A DNA stretch of 64,000 bases, from assembly GCA_020199995.1 (NCBI GenBank), contig JAIVJM010000012.1:29644-93643 (forward strand), in the 5' to 3' direction. Below are positions 9,661 to 18,517 of the stretch, piece after piece (positions within the stretch are counted from its first letter, which is position 1; each line of letters starts with the position of its first letter). The position numbers were made by a program, and so were the translations under genes. This DNA is from Acidobacteriota bacterium. GTDB taxonomy: Bacteria > Acidobacteriota > Blastocatellia > Pyrinomonadales > Pyrinomonadaceae. Below the pieces are notes generated by a model, which did not search any database, was not told the origin of the DNA, and saw only the letters and a list, made by a program, of their open reading frames with translations.

Positions 9661-10587
9661 TCAACTCGGAACCGTAGATGCCTCACCCGGTTTCTGTCTG
9701 ACCGAAGCCGTCTGCTCGCGCTCGCGCTTCGAGTCGCGGGCCGCAGTCTTTTCGCCGGCGGCGAGCATCGCGTCAATCTGCTTTTTCAGCTCGGCCTGAT
9801 TGACGATGCCGGAGACGACTTTCGCGACGCGCCCGTCCCTGCCGATGATGATCGTGCCCGGCAGGGCCGCGCCTAAACCGAAGCGCATCATGTCGGCTGT
9901 GGTCGCGCCCGTCCAGACGGGAAAGTTGACTTTAGTTTCTTTGACGAACTGCAAGACCTTCGCGCGGTCTTCCACCGCGTCAGCCGAAGCCCCGACGACC
10001 TGCACGCCGAGGGCCGCGTACTCGTTCTGAATCGCCGCGAGGTCGGGCATCTCCTTCCGGCAGGGCACGCAGTACGTCGCCCAGAAATTGAGGACGACGA
10101 TGCGCCCCTTGAGCGCGCCGAGGCGCTGCTCAGCGCCTGAGAGGTCTTTGAGCGTCAACTCTATTTCCTTGCCGACAGCGTTCGCCGCTTCCTGTTCCGC
10201 GAGGCTCGGCGCAAGCACCTCCAGAGCATCAACGCGAATCACGTTCGCTTTCTTCTTCTTCTGGACTGTGCCGGTCGCGGCGACGCGCTTGCCGACGAAC
10301 TCCAGCCAATTCTTTCCGGGAAGGCGGAACTTCCCTTGCTCAAGCTGGTAGAGCGTGAACTTGTCGCCTTCACGGACGGCAATCAGCGTAGGGTCGCCGT
10401 TCGCAACGCATGATTGCGACTTCAACAAATCTTCCGCCGTGCCGTATTCGACTTTCGTCCTGTCAGCTTCGGCCCAACAGTCGGCGCAGCACACGACCTG
10501 TCCTTCGAGCCTGACCGCGCCCGCCTGCGCGTTCGCCGCCGTTGCGAATGAAGCCAGCAGTAAGAGACACCAAAACAGATTTCGCAT
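9661..10587 (-). CDS. TlpA/ResA-like thiol-disulfide oxidoreductase with extra N-terminal Cys-rich domain
   Basis: NFWATYCVPCRKEMPDLAAIQNEYAALGVQVVGAS; signal peptide; N-terminal VVCCADCW. Confidence 0.82.
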   Translation of the reverse strand: MRNLFWCLLLLASFATAANAQAGAVRLEGQVVCCADCWAEADRTKVEYGTAEDLLKSQSCVANGDPTLIAVREGDKFTLYQLEQGKFRLPGKNWLEFVGKRVAATGTVQKKKKANVIRVDALEVLAPSLAEQEAANAVGKEIELTLKDLSGAEQRLGALKGRIVVLNFWATYCVPCRKEMPDLAAIQNEYAALGVQVVGASADAVEDRAKVLQFVKETKVNFPVWTGATTADMMRFGLGAALPGTIIIGRDGRVAKVVSGIVNQAELKKQIDAMLAAGEKTAARDSKREREQTASVRQKPGEASTVPS

Positions 10588-10710
10588 GTTCAGTCTCCGA
10601 CAAATGATAAGCGCCTCTGCGTCGAACGACGCGGCTTGATAAATAGGGTTGTGTGAAGAAGGAGGCGGGGACGCCGTGCAAAGACGCCCCCGCTCTCGAT
10701 GAGAACCGCC

Positions 10711-11133
10711 TTACTGCTTGTGCTTGGCGCAGCAGGAACCGCCCTTGCAGCAATCCGCACCGGCGGCGCAACAACTCGCGCCGTCTTTGTGCGACGCGCT
10801 GGCCTGCTCTGTGGTCTGCTTGTCGCCCGACTTGTGCGCCGCGCAGCACGAAGCGCCCGCCTTGCAGCACGAAGCGCCGTCCTCACAGCAGCTCTCCTTG
10901 TGGTTGGTCTTCGACGCCTGCGCGTTCGAGTGTTTGTGGTCGGCCTGCTGGACGGCGCAACACGAGCCACTGTCGCCGCCGCAGCAGCTCGCGCCCGAAG
11001 CGCAGCAGCTCGCGCCGGCTTTGTCCATGCTGCATGACATCGCTTTGTTGGATTTGCCCTGATCGTTCGCGGCGTACACGACACCGGTCAGACAGAGGAC
11101 GAGTGTGACGGCAAAGAGTTTGATTCTATTCAT
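10711..11133 (-). CDS. secreted CC-pair repeat protein (putative metal-binding)
   Basis: signal peptide then nine Cys-Cys pairs, mostly GASCC, in three blocks separated by His/Lys-rich linkers. Confidence 0.8.
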   Translation of the reverse strand: MNRIKLFAVTLVLCLTGVVYAANDQGKSNKAMSCSMDKAGASCCASGASCCGGDSGSCCAVQQADHKHSNAQASKTNHKESCCEDGASCCKAGASCCAAHKSGDKQTTEQASASHKDGASCCAAGADCCKGGSCCAKHKQ

Positions 11134-11214
11134 CTGTACATCTCCTGAAATGAGAAAACGGGTATGGCTTCGCCAACGAGCGATTCGTCGGCGTGACTAG
11201 TTAGTGACCCGTTT

Positions 11215-11682
11215 CTAAATCAGGAAGACGCAGCAGCGGAGGTGTGTGCTTCCCCTGTCCGGCACCTGAATCCGGTGGGAAGTAAGCCGTGCGGGTGTGT
11301 GTGTGTGCGGCGTAAACGTCGGCAGACTGCTTGTTTCGACGAGGGGTGCGTCCTTCAGGCTCACCCTGCGGGCGGAGTCTGCGGACTGGCCCGAAAGCGG
11401 GCAGCAGTTACTCCGCGTCGTCTGCCCCGGAGTCCGGCGGACGGTCGAGCTGTCGTCGCCTCTCTCAGCCTTGTGACAGCAGTCGTGTCCCGAAAACGCG
11501 GGGCAGGAATCCACTTGCGTCGTCGCCGACTGCTCCCCGGCAGGGGCGGGGGCGGCGGAGACGACGCCCATTTCGCAGCCCAGGAAACAGCCCACGCCGC
11601 CCAGCCAGAGCACAAGGGCGGCGGCAATAAGGCGGCGAGCAATCACTCGGGTTTTAAAATGCGGCGCGAACATCGAGGACAT
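11215..11682 (-). CDS. hypothetical membrane-anchored Cys/His-containing protein
   Basis: N-terminal TM segment; CPAFSGHDCCHK, NCCPLSG, HLRCCVFLI; same strand as neighbours. Confidence 0.6.
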   Translation of the reverse strand: MSSMFAPHFKTRVIARRLIAAALVLWLGGVGCFLGCEMGVVSAAPAPAGEQSATTQVDSCPAFSGHDCCHKAERGDDSSTVRRTPGQTTRSNCCPLSGQSADSARRVSLKDAPLVETSSLPTFTPHTHTPARLTSHRIQVPDRGSTHLRCCVFLI

Positions 11683-11705
11683 TGTAAGCGATTGTCGGCC
11701 TCAAA

Positions 11706-12359
11706 TCAATGACACGCCCCCTCTTCGCAGCAGGTCTCCCCGCGCAACGCTTCGACGCCTTCCCTGACAATGATGGGTATCATCGAGAGGGCGGCCACGG
11801 GGTCGGCCCACCACCACCCGAAAAGAGCGTTCAGCGCGAGGCCGCCGAGCAGGATGGCCGAGAGGTACGCGCAAATGTCGGTCTGCCGCGCGTCGGCTTG
11901 CAGGGCGCGACTGTTGATCTTCGCCGCCACGCTTCGCTTGGCCCGCGCCAGCACGGGCATCACGACGAGCGACAGCGCGGCGAGCGCGATGCCGACGTAA
12001 CTCGCTTCCGGCGGCTCGCGCATGAGCAGAGACTTGGCGGCGTCGAAAGCCACGTATGCGGCGAGCGCGAGGAAGCTCGCCCCGACGACCTTGAGGGCGA
12101 CCCGCTCGGCGCGTTCGCGCTCTTCGGGCGCATCCAGATGAAGCCGCCAGAGCAGCGCCGCGCCCGAAGAGACCTCGATCACGGAATCGAAACCGAAGCC
12201 GACGAGCGCGATGCTCCCCGCCGTCAGGCCGGCGGCAATCGCGATGACGCCTTCGAGCGAGTTCCACCCCACCGTCAGGTATTCGAGCCTGCGCCCGCGC
12301 CGCACATTTTCAGCGCGTGCGGGCGGCTCCGCGTTGATGACTCCCGCGCTCATAGTCAA
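11706..12359 (-). CDS. cation diffusion facilitator family transporter
   Basis: LEYLTVGWNSLEGVIAIAAGLTAGSIALVGFGFDSVIEVSSG CDF TM motif; C-terminal CCEEGACH tail. Confidence 0.82.
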   Translation of the reverse strand: MTMSAGVINAEPPARAENVRRGRRLEYLTVGWNSLEGVIAIAAGLTAGSIALVGFGFDSVIEVSSGAALLWRLHLDAPEERERAERVALKVVGASFLALAAYVAFDAAKSLLMREPPEASYVGIALAALSLVVMPVLARAKRSVAAKINSRALQADARQTDICAYLSAILLGGLALNALFGWWWADPVAALSMIPIIVREGVEALRGETCCEEGACH

Positions 12360-12374
12360 GTGCCTTTGATGTCC

Positions 12375-12803
12375 CTAGGAAGTCTCGTGCTGCTCGATGG
12401 AGCTGAGATCGCCGCGCAACGCGTCGCGGTTGATGCGCGTCTTGCGGCGGTTGGCGTCCACGGCGACGTAGATGACCTCGGCCTCTGTGACCTTGATACG
12501 CTCCTCGAAGGTTCCGCCGTAACGCTCGGCCTCGACGACGACACGGATGGTGATCGAGGTCGTGCCGACGCGGATAGTTCGGGCATAGAAGCTGACGAGG
12601 TCGCCGACGAAGACGGGCTCGTGGAAGACGACCTCGCGCATCGCGACCGTCACGAAACGCTCGATCTGCGTGCGGCGGTGCGCTTCGACCGCTCCCGCGA
12701 TGTCGATGTAGCTGAGGATGATGCCGCCGAAGATGGTGCCCTGCGGGTTGGTGTCGCGCGGCAGCAGAGTGATGCGGATGGCCGGGTCGCCGTATGCTTC
12801 CAT
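12375..12803 (-). CDS. acyl-CoA thioesterase (hotdog fold)
   Basis: [32 protein letters not shown] ... [21 protein letters not shown]. Confidence 0.82.
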   Translation of the reverse strand: MEAYGDPAIRITLLPRDTNPQGTIFGGIILSYIDIAGAVEAHRRTQIERFVTVAMREVVFHEPVFVGDLVSFYARTIRVGTTSITIRVVVEAERYGGTFEERIKVTEAEVIYVAVDANRRKTRINRDALRGDLSSIEQHETS

Positions 12804-13157
12804 AGTCGTGTGAGGATGGACGCGCCCGGCACGGCCTGTCAAGCGGCCAACTTCCGGCCCCGGTAAACTCGCCTTCACAAGCGGTTTCCGCCCCCCGCCC
12901 CATACAACTTGAGCGACGCCCGGCGACATCCAAACGCTTGCCGTGGAATTCAGAGTCGTCCCGGCGCGGGCCTTACTCCTCAGAGGTTTTTGCCCGTCGT
13001 GCCGAGAGGCCCGCGCGTCGCGACGCGCGGCCTCTTGGAGAAACGCGAAGTATTTGACACTGCCGCCGCCGGGGAATCGGCTGTATAATCGGCGGCCAAA
13101 AGTTGTCACGGAAATTCGTCTCAGACGTCCTTACGGTCTTTAACAGGAAAGCTACCG

Positions 13158-15308
13158 ATGAAGAGATTTTTTAACTACTCGATAATGCTGGCGCTCGCCG
13201 CGTCTTCGCTCGCGGGGCCGCTCATGGCGCAGGAACGTGGGCGGAGCAGGCCGGCGCGCCCGCAGACGACGCGGACGAGGCCGACGCCGACGCCCGCCCC
13301 GCTGCCCACGCCGCCGCCGCCCGTGACCATCGCCGAGACCCCGCTCGCGCCCGGCGCGCGCGCGCGCTTCGACGTCACCAACTACCGCGTCGAGGCCGAA
13401 CTGACGCCGGGGCAGAACTTCCTCGCCGCCTCCGGCGACGTGACCTTCACGCCGCTCGACAACACGCGCACCGTGGTCTTCGAGCTTAACGGCTCGCTCA
13501 AGATCGAGGGCATCGAGCGCAACGGCAAGCCCCTCACGAACTTCGTGCAGGATCAGGCCGGTCTCGACAACATCGGGCCGCACGTCCGCATTGACCTCGG
13601 CGAGGTGGTCGCCGCCGGACAGCCGCAGATGCTGCGCTTCCGCTGGAGCGGCGCGCTTGTCACGCCGGAGGGCGGGCCGCTCGCGACCAAGCGTTTGGCC
13701 TACGTCGGCTCCGACGTCTCGTACCTGCTCTACGCCGCGCGCTGGTTCCCCTTCCATGAGTACGCCGCCGACCGCGCGACTTCCGAGTTCACGATGACCG
13801 TGCCTGTGGGCTACGAGGTGGCGGGCGCGAGCGACGAGGCGGTCGCCGCGCAGTCGCGCGCCGCCGGCAAACAGAGCTTCCGATTCGTGCAGCGCCAGCC
13901 CGCGCTGGTCGGCAACTTCGCCGCCGCGCGCTTTATCACGCGGACGCTCAAGATGAGCGGCTACGAGCTTTCGTTCTACGTCCAGCCGGGCAACGAGCGG
14001 ATGATCGAGCCCTACGCGCAGCTCGTCGGCGAGGCGCTCCAGTTCTACACGCAGAAGTACGGGCAGCCCGCGTTCGGCAACCGCTTCGTCGTCGCGCAGA
14101 TTGACGACGCGAGCCTCGACGCCTACGCCGCGCCCGGCGTCCAGTTCCTCTCGCCGCGCTTCTTCAGCGCGGGCCGCCAGACCCCGCTCGACGAAAGGCT
14201 CCTGCGCGAAGTCGCCTTTCAGTGGTGGGGTCTCACCGCCGGTCTCAAGTCGTTCGACGACGCATGGCTCTCACAAGGGTTGGCTGAGTGGAGCGCCTTC
14301 GCCTTCCGCGAGCAGCGGCTGACGGGCGCGGCGCTTGAAACGGCGCAGCGCGACATGCTCGAGCGCGCGCTGATGTTCGAGCAGGCGGCGTCGGTCTCGC
14401 GCGCGCCCTCGACTTTAGATGATCAGTCGGCGGCCTATCAGGCGGTCGTCTTCTACAAGGGCGCGATGGTCTTCCGCATGCTCCGTGAATCTCTGGGGCC
14501 GCAGAAGTTCGACGACCTTTTGCGCCGCTACTTCAAGGATTTCGCCGGGCGCAACGCCTCGATTGACGACTTCGAGAAGCTGGCCTCGAAGGTGGCGGGC
14601 GAGAACATGCGCTACTTCTTCGCGCGCTGGGTCGAAGGGACGGGCGTGCCCGAGTTCAGCGCCGAGTATCAAATCATCCGCACGCGCTCGGGGAAATTCC
14701 GCGCGCGCGGCACGGTCAAGCAGAACGTCGAGAATTTGCGCCTCCCCGTCGAGGTCAGGCTGAGGGCCGAGGGCGACGACGCGAACACCACCGTCTACAT
14801 CGCCGACCAGAGCGAGGATTTCGACTTCGAGTCGTCGGGCAAGCCTCTGGAAGTCATCATTGACCCGAACCACAAGGTGCTGCACACCTCGGACGAGCTG
14901 AGAGTCTCCATCGTCGCGCGGCGCGGGCTCGAACTGTTCCGCGAGGGGCAGTATCTCGAAGCGCAGCGACAGCTCGAAGAGGCCCTCAAGCTCGACAAGT
15001 CGAACTCGTGGGTCTACTACAACCTCGGGCTCATCTACCTCGAACAGCGCAACTACGACCCGGCGATTGACAATTTCAAGGCGGCGCTGACGGGCACTCT
15101 CCGGCCCTCTTGGATCGAGGCGTGGGCGCACATCAAGATGGGCAACGCCTACGACGCCAAGGGCGACCGCCCGCGCGCCGTCAACGAGTACAAGAAGGCC
15201 GTCGAGTCCGGCATTGACTTCGACAACGCGCAGAAGACCGCGAACAACTACATCGAGACCCCCTACGACCCGAAGGCCGTCACGGCCCAGAGCGGCGCGA
15301 GCGAGTAG
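13158..15308 (+). CDS. M1 aminopeptidase-like protein with C-terminal TPRs; catalytic motif degenerate
   Basis: M1-like layout with LLREVAFQWWGL...DDAWLSQGLAEW in place of HEXXHxWxG...E; TPRs near C-terminus. Confidence 0.78.
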   Translation: MKRFFNYSIMLALAASSLAGPLMAQERGRSRPARPQTTRTRPTPTPAPLPTPPPPVTIAETPLAPGARARFDVTNYRVEAELTPGQNFLAASGDVTFTPLDNTRTVVFELNGSLKIEGIERNGKPLTNFVQDQAGLDNIGPHVRIDLGEVVAAGQPQMLRFRWSGALVTPEGGPLATKRLAYVGSDVSYLLYAARWFPFHEYAADRATSEFTMTVPVGYEVAGASDEAVAAQSRAAGKQSFRFVQRQPALVGNFAAARFITRTLKMSGYELSFYVQPGNERMIEPYAQLVGEALQFYTQKYGQPAFGNRFVVAQIDDASLDAYAAPGVQFLSPRFFSAGRQTPLDERLLREVAFQWWGLTAGLKSFDDAWLSQGLAEWSAFAFREQRLTGAALETAQRDMLERALMFEQAASVSRAPSTLDDQSAAYQAVVFYKGAMVFRMLRESLGPQKFDDLLRRYFKDFAGRNASIDDFEKLASKVAGENMRYFFARWVEGTGVPEFSAEYQIIRTRSGKFRARGTVKQNVENLRLPVEVRLRAEGDDANTTVYIADQSEDFDFESSGKPLEVIIDPNHKVLHTSDELRVSIVARRGLELFREGQYLEAQRQLEEALKLDKSNSWVYYNLGLIYLEQRNYDPAIDNFKAALTGTLRPSWIEAWAHIKMGNAYDAKGDRPRAVNEYKKAVESGIDFDNAQKTANNYIETPYDPKAVTAQSGASE

Positions 15309-15335
15309 CCTCCGGTCACAGCCCCGAAACTCGAA

Positions 15336-15376
15336 AGACCGCCCTCTCTCAATGGTCAGAGAGGGCGGTCTGAATT
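15336..15376 (+). terminator. probable rho-independent terminator
   Basis: gaccgccctctct...agagagggcggtc followed by tgaattttt. Confidence 0.75.
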
Positions 15377-15404
15377 TTTGCGCGAGGCGCGGCCTCCGGG
15401 CTGC

Positions 15405-16211
15405 TCAGGCGTGCGGGGCGGCGACGACCGCGATGCGTTGACGGTCGGCGAGCGCGCGCATCTCCGCCCGGTCGAACATGAGCGTCTTGCCAGCCGTGAT
15501 GCAGAGGCAGGTGGCGCCCGCCTCGACCATCGCCTCGATGGTGGGGACGCCGACTACCGGCACATCGAAGCGCATGTCCTGATTGGGCTTCGCGACCTTG
15601 ACGACGACGAGTCGCCCGCGCGCGAGCGCGCCCGCGCGCAGTACGCAGGCGTCCGTGCCCTCCATCGCTTCGACGGCGACGCAGGCGCGCGCCCGCACGA
15701 CGATGGTCTGCCCCAAGTCGAGCCGCGCGATCTCGCGTGCGACTTCCAGACCGTACTCGACGTCGCTGCGCTCGCGCTCGTTCGGCGCGCGGCGCGAGAG
15801 GACGCCCTCGGCGGGCAGCTGGTCTTGGAGAAAGAAGGTCGAGTCAATCAGCTCTATCCCTTCGCGCGCGAGTTCCGCGGCGACCCCGCCGATGAGCGCG
15901 TCCGTGTTGCGGCGCGGGAGGCTGATGAGCATCTTGAGCATCCGCACGTCGGGCAGCGCGCCGCTGAAAATCTGGACGTGCTTGACCTGCCCTGCCATTA
16001 TCGCCTTCTCCACGCCCTCGCGCTTGAAGAAGCGGATCATCTTGCCCAACTGCCCGATGCCGATCCACGTCAGGCTCTCGGCAACTTTTTCAATCGCCGG
16101 GTCGGTCTCTTCCCGTATCGCCGCGACCGCCAGAGACACGCCCGCGCGCCGCGCTCCTTTGAGCACGAGGAAAGGAAACTTGCCGTTGCCCGCGATCAAG
16201 CCGTAACGCAT
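15405..16211 (-). CDS. lpxI: LpxI-type UDP-2,3-diacylglucosamine diphosphatase
   Basis: MRYGLIAGNGKFPFLVLKGARRAG... MAGQVKH ... VVKVAKPNQDMRFDVPVVGVPTIEAM. Confidence 0.88.
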   Translation of the reverse strand: MRYGLIAGNGKFPFLVLKGARRAGVSLAVAAIREETDPAIEKVAESLTWIGIGQLGKMIRFFKREGVEKAIMAGQVKHVQIFSGALPDVRMLKMLISLPRRNTDALIGGVAAELAREGIELIDSTFFLQDQLPAEGVLSRRAPNERERSDVEYGLEVAREIARLDLGQTIVVRARACVAVEAMEGTDACVLRAGALARGRLVVVKVAKPNQDMRFDVPVVGVPTIEAMVEAGATCLCITAGKTLMFDRAEMRALADRQRIAVVAAPHA

Positions 16212-16214
16212 AAG

Positions 16215-16298
16215 AAAGTGAGCAGTGAGCAGTGAGCAGTGAGCAGTGAGCAGAAAAGACAGAAAAACTGCTTACTGCTTACGGCTCACTGCTCACTT
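16215..16298. repeat. inverted heptamer array (GTGAGCA)
   Basis: gtgagca x5, spacer, actgcttactgcttacggctcactgctcac. Confidence 0.9.
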
Positions 16299-17077
16299 CA
16301 TTTGACCACGCCGCGCTTCGAGGTTTCGATGAAGCGGACGAGTTCTTCGACCTCCGGCGTGCCGCGCAGTTCCTCGCGGATCGCCGAGAGCGCCTGCGTG
16401 GTATTGAGCTTTGAAGAGAGCAGGAGGCGGAAGGCGTGGTGCAGGGCGTCAATGGTCTCCTGCGGGTAGTCGCGCCGCTTCATCCCCGTGGTGTTGAGGC
16501 CATAGCACTTCGCGTGGTTGCCGACCGTGAGCGCGTAGGGGAGCGCATCCTTGACGACCACCGAGTAGCCGCCGACGTAGGCCTCCCGACCGACGCGGCA
16601 GAATTGGTGGACGCCCGAGTAAGCGCCGATGTTCGCGCCGTCCGAGACTTCGACGTGGCCGGCGAGCGTCGCCGCGTTCGCCATGATGACGCGGTCGCCG
16701 AGCAGGCAGTCGTGCGCGACGTGCGCCTGCGCCATGATGAGGCAATCGTCGCCGATCTCGGTCAGCATCCCGCCGCCCTCGGTTCCCCGGTGGACGGTGA
16801 CGAACTCGCGGAGCCGGCAGCGGCGTCCGACGCGCGTCTCGGCGGGCTCGCCACGGTACTTCAGGTCCTGCGAGGCAAGCCCCACCGAGACGAACGGGAA
16901 GACGTGCGTCTCGTCGCCGATCGAGGTGCGCCCGTCCAAAACGCAGTGCGACTCTAGGCGCACGCGCGCGCCGAGCCGCACCTCTTCGCCGACCGTGCAG
17001 TAAGGCCCGACGTAGGAGCCGTCGCCGATCTCGGCGCGCGGGCTGACGATGGCCGAAGGATGAATCGTGACAGACAT
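16298..17077 (-). CDS. lpxA: acyl-ACP--UDP-N-acetylglucosamine O-acyltransferase
   Basis: left-handed beta-helix hexapeptides; HRGTEGGGMLTEIGDDCLIMAQAHVAHDC; GLNTTGMKRR. Confidence 0.92.
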   Translation of the reverse strand: MSVTIHPSAIVSPRAEIGDGSYVGPYCTVGEEVRLGARVRLESHCVLDGRTSIGDETHVFPFVSVGLASQDLKYRGEPAETRVGRRCRLREFVTVHRGTEGGGMLTEIGDDCLIMAQAHVAHDCLLGDRVIMANAATLAGHVEVSDGANIGAYSGVHQFCRVGREAYVGGYSVVVKDALPYALTVGNHAKCYGLNTTGMKRRDYPQETIDALHHAFRLLLSSKLNTTQALSAIREELRGTPEVEELVRFIETSKRGVVK

Positions 17078-17088
17078 TAGAATCAATT

Positions 17089-17187
17089 AAGGCAAAAGGT
17101 AAAAGGTAAAAGGCAAAAGTGAAAGAGCAAACCGCTCAGGAGCGCCTCCCTCGTTTTTGCCTTTTGCCTTTTACCTTTTGCCTTTCA
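17089..17187. repeat. inverted heptamer array (AAAAGGT/C)
   Basis: ggcaaaaggtaaaaggtaaaaggcaaaa ... ttttgccttttgccttttaccttttgcc. Confidence 0.9.
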
Positions 17188-17637
17188 TTTGACGGCGTCC
17201 CGGTCGGTGATGATGCTCATGATGTCGGCTTCGGCGGCGAGCTGGCCGTCGACGTGCGCCTCGCCGTGCATGCGCTGGACGCGAGAGCCGACGCGCGTGG
17301 GCGTGACGGTCAAGATCAGAGTGTCTCCGGGGACGACGGGGCGGCGGAAGCGCGCGTTGTCGATGCCGCTGAAGAGGACGAGCTTGCGCTCGCGGTTCTC
17401 GATCTGCTGGAGGGCGTAGACGGCCCCGACCTGCGCCATCGCCTCGACGATGAGGACGCCGGGCATGACGGGCGCGCCGGGGAAGTGACCCTCAAAAAAA
17501 TGCTCGTTGATCGTCACCTGCTTGACGCCGACGATGCGCGTCTCGGGCGTAATCTCGATGATGCGGTCAACCAGAAGGAAGGGGTAGCGGTGCGGCAGAA
17601 TCCGCTGGATGTCGAGCGTGTCGAGAACCGTTTCCAT
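17185..17637 (-). CDS. fabZ: 3-hydroxyacyl-ACP dehydratase
   Basis: LPHRYPFLLVDRI ... EGHFPGAPVMPGVLIVEAMAQ. Confidence 0.93.
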   Translation of the reverse strand: METVLDTLDIQRILPHRYPFLLVDRIIEITPETRIVGVKQVTINEHFFEGHFPGAPVMPGVLIVEAMAQVGAVYALQQIENRERKLVLFSGIDNARFRRPVVPGDTLILTVTPTRVGSRVQRMHGEAHVDGQLAAEADIMSIITDRDAVK

Positions 17638-17639
17638 AG

Positions 17640-17769
17640 CAAAAGGCCGTGAACCGTAAACCGTGACGGGTGACAGATCAAAAGCCGTGAACCGTAAACC
17701 ATGACGGGTGACAGGAGAAAGACGAGTTCTTCTCCTGTCACCCGTCACGGTTTACGGTTCACGGCTCTT
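17640..17769. repeat. inverted heptamer array (GTGAACC/GTAAACC)
   Basis: gccgtgaaccgtaaaccgtgacgggtgacag ... ctgtcacccgtcacggtttacggttcacggc. Confidence 0.88.
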
Positions 17770-18418
17770 AGCGGTTGGCCGGCGTGCTGGTCGAGGCGGT
17801 GGCCGGGTTGCGCTGGTTGTAGTCGGCGATGAAGGCGGGCGTGAGGTCGAGGCCGTCGTTGACGACGAACATCACCTCGCCCATCTTGCTGACGTCGAAG
17901 ATGACCGTCACGCCACGCGTCTTGGCGAACGCCTGAAGCGCGGTGCCGATATCCTGATAGACGGGCTGGGTCACGTCGCGCAGGCGCTTCTGGTAGGCGC
18001 GCTGCGCGTCCTGCGACCTGCGCTCGATGTCGTTCTTCAGCGTCTCGGCCTGATCGGCCTTCGCGGCCAGAGCCTTCTGGTCGGCGACGTTTTTGGTCGC
18101 CTCGATGTCCTTGAGAATCTGGTCGTACTGCCCGCGCAGTCTCTGAAGCTCGTCGCTGCGCGGCTTGAACTCGTTGTTGACGACGTTGAAGGCGTTGACG
18201 AGACGGGTGATGCCCGACTTCGGGTCGGCGAAGGCTTCGGTGTCGATGATCGCGATCTTGCCCTCGACGGGGTTGCCGCCCGGAGCACCGCCCGGCGTGG
18301 TGGCGGGCCTCTGCGGGGCGGGCGCAGCCGGGCGTCCGGCTGCGGGTTGCGCGCTGACGGAGAGCGCGGTCAGGGCCGCGAACGCGGCGGCGGCGGCGAT
18401 GTTGCGAATGAGTTTCAT
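17768..18418 (-). CDS. OmpH/Skp family periplasmic chaperone
   Basis: signal peptide; IAIIDTEAF...; coiled-coil; ALQAFAKTRGVTVIFDVSKMGEVMFV. Confidence 0.85.
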   Translation of the reverse strand: MKLIRNIAAAAAFAALTALSVSAQPAAGRPAAPAPQRPATTPGGAPGGNPVEGKIAIIDTEAFADPKSGITRLVNAFNVVNNEFKPRSDELQRLRGQYDQILKDIEATKNVADQKALAAKADQAETLKNDIERRSQDAQRAYQKRLRDVTQPVYQDIGTALQAFAKTRGVTVIFDVSKMGEVMFVVNDGLDLTPAFIADYNQRNPATASTSTPANR

Positions 18419-18517
18419 GTCTTTCTTGTACTGCTCCTTCAAAAGTCAAAGGGACGCGCCGCACGTCGGTTTCAACCTGAATGGGATGGCGCTCTCCCGT
18501 AGTTTAATACTGGACGA

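Noticed and set aside
11709-12866. 385-aa plus-strand ORF
   Set aside because: Antisense to the CDF transporter and thioesterase, both with clear family motifs.
13054-13089. sigma70 promoter TTGACA...TATAAT upstream of the M1-like gene
   Set aside because: Both hexamers are present but the spacer is about 24 nt, too long for a standard promoter; could be coincidence.
16215-16298. CRISPR array interpretation of the short repeats
   Set aside because: Units are 7 nt, contiguous without spacers and arranged as inverted arms; no cas genes nearby.
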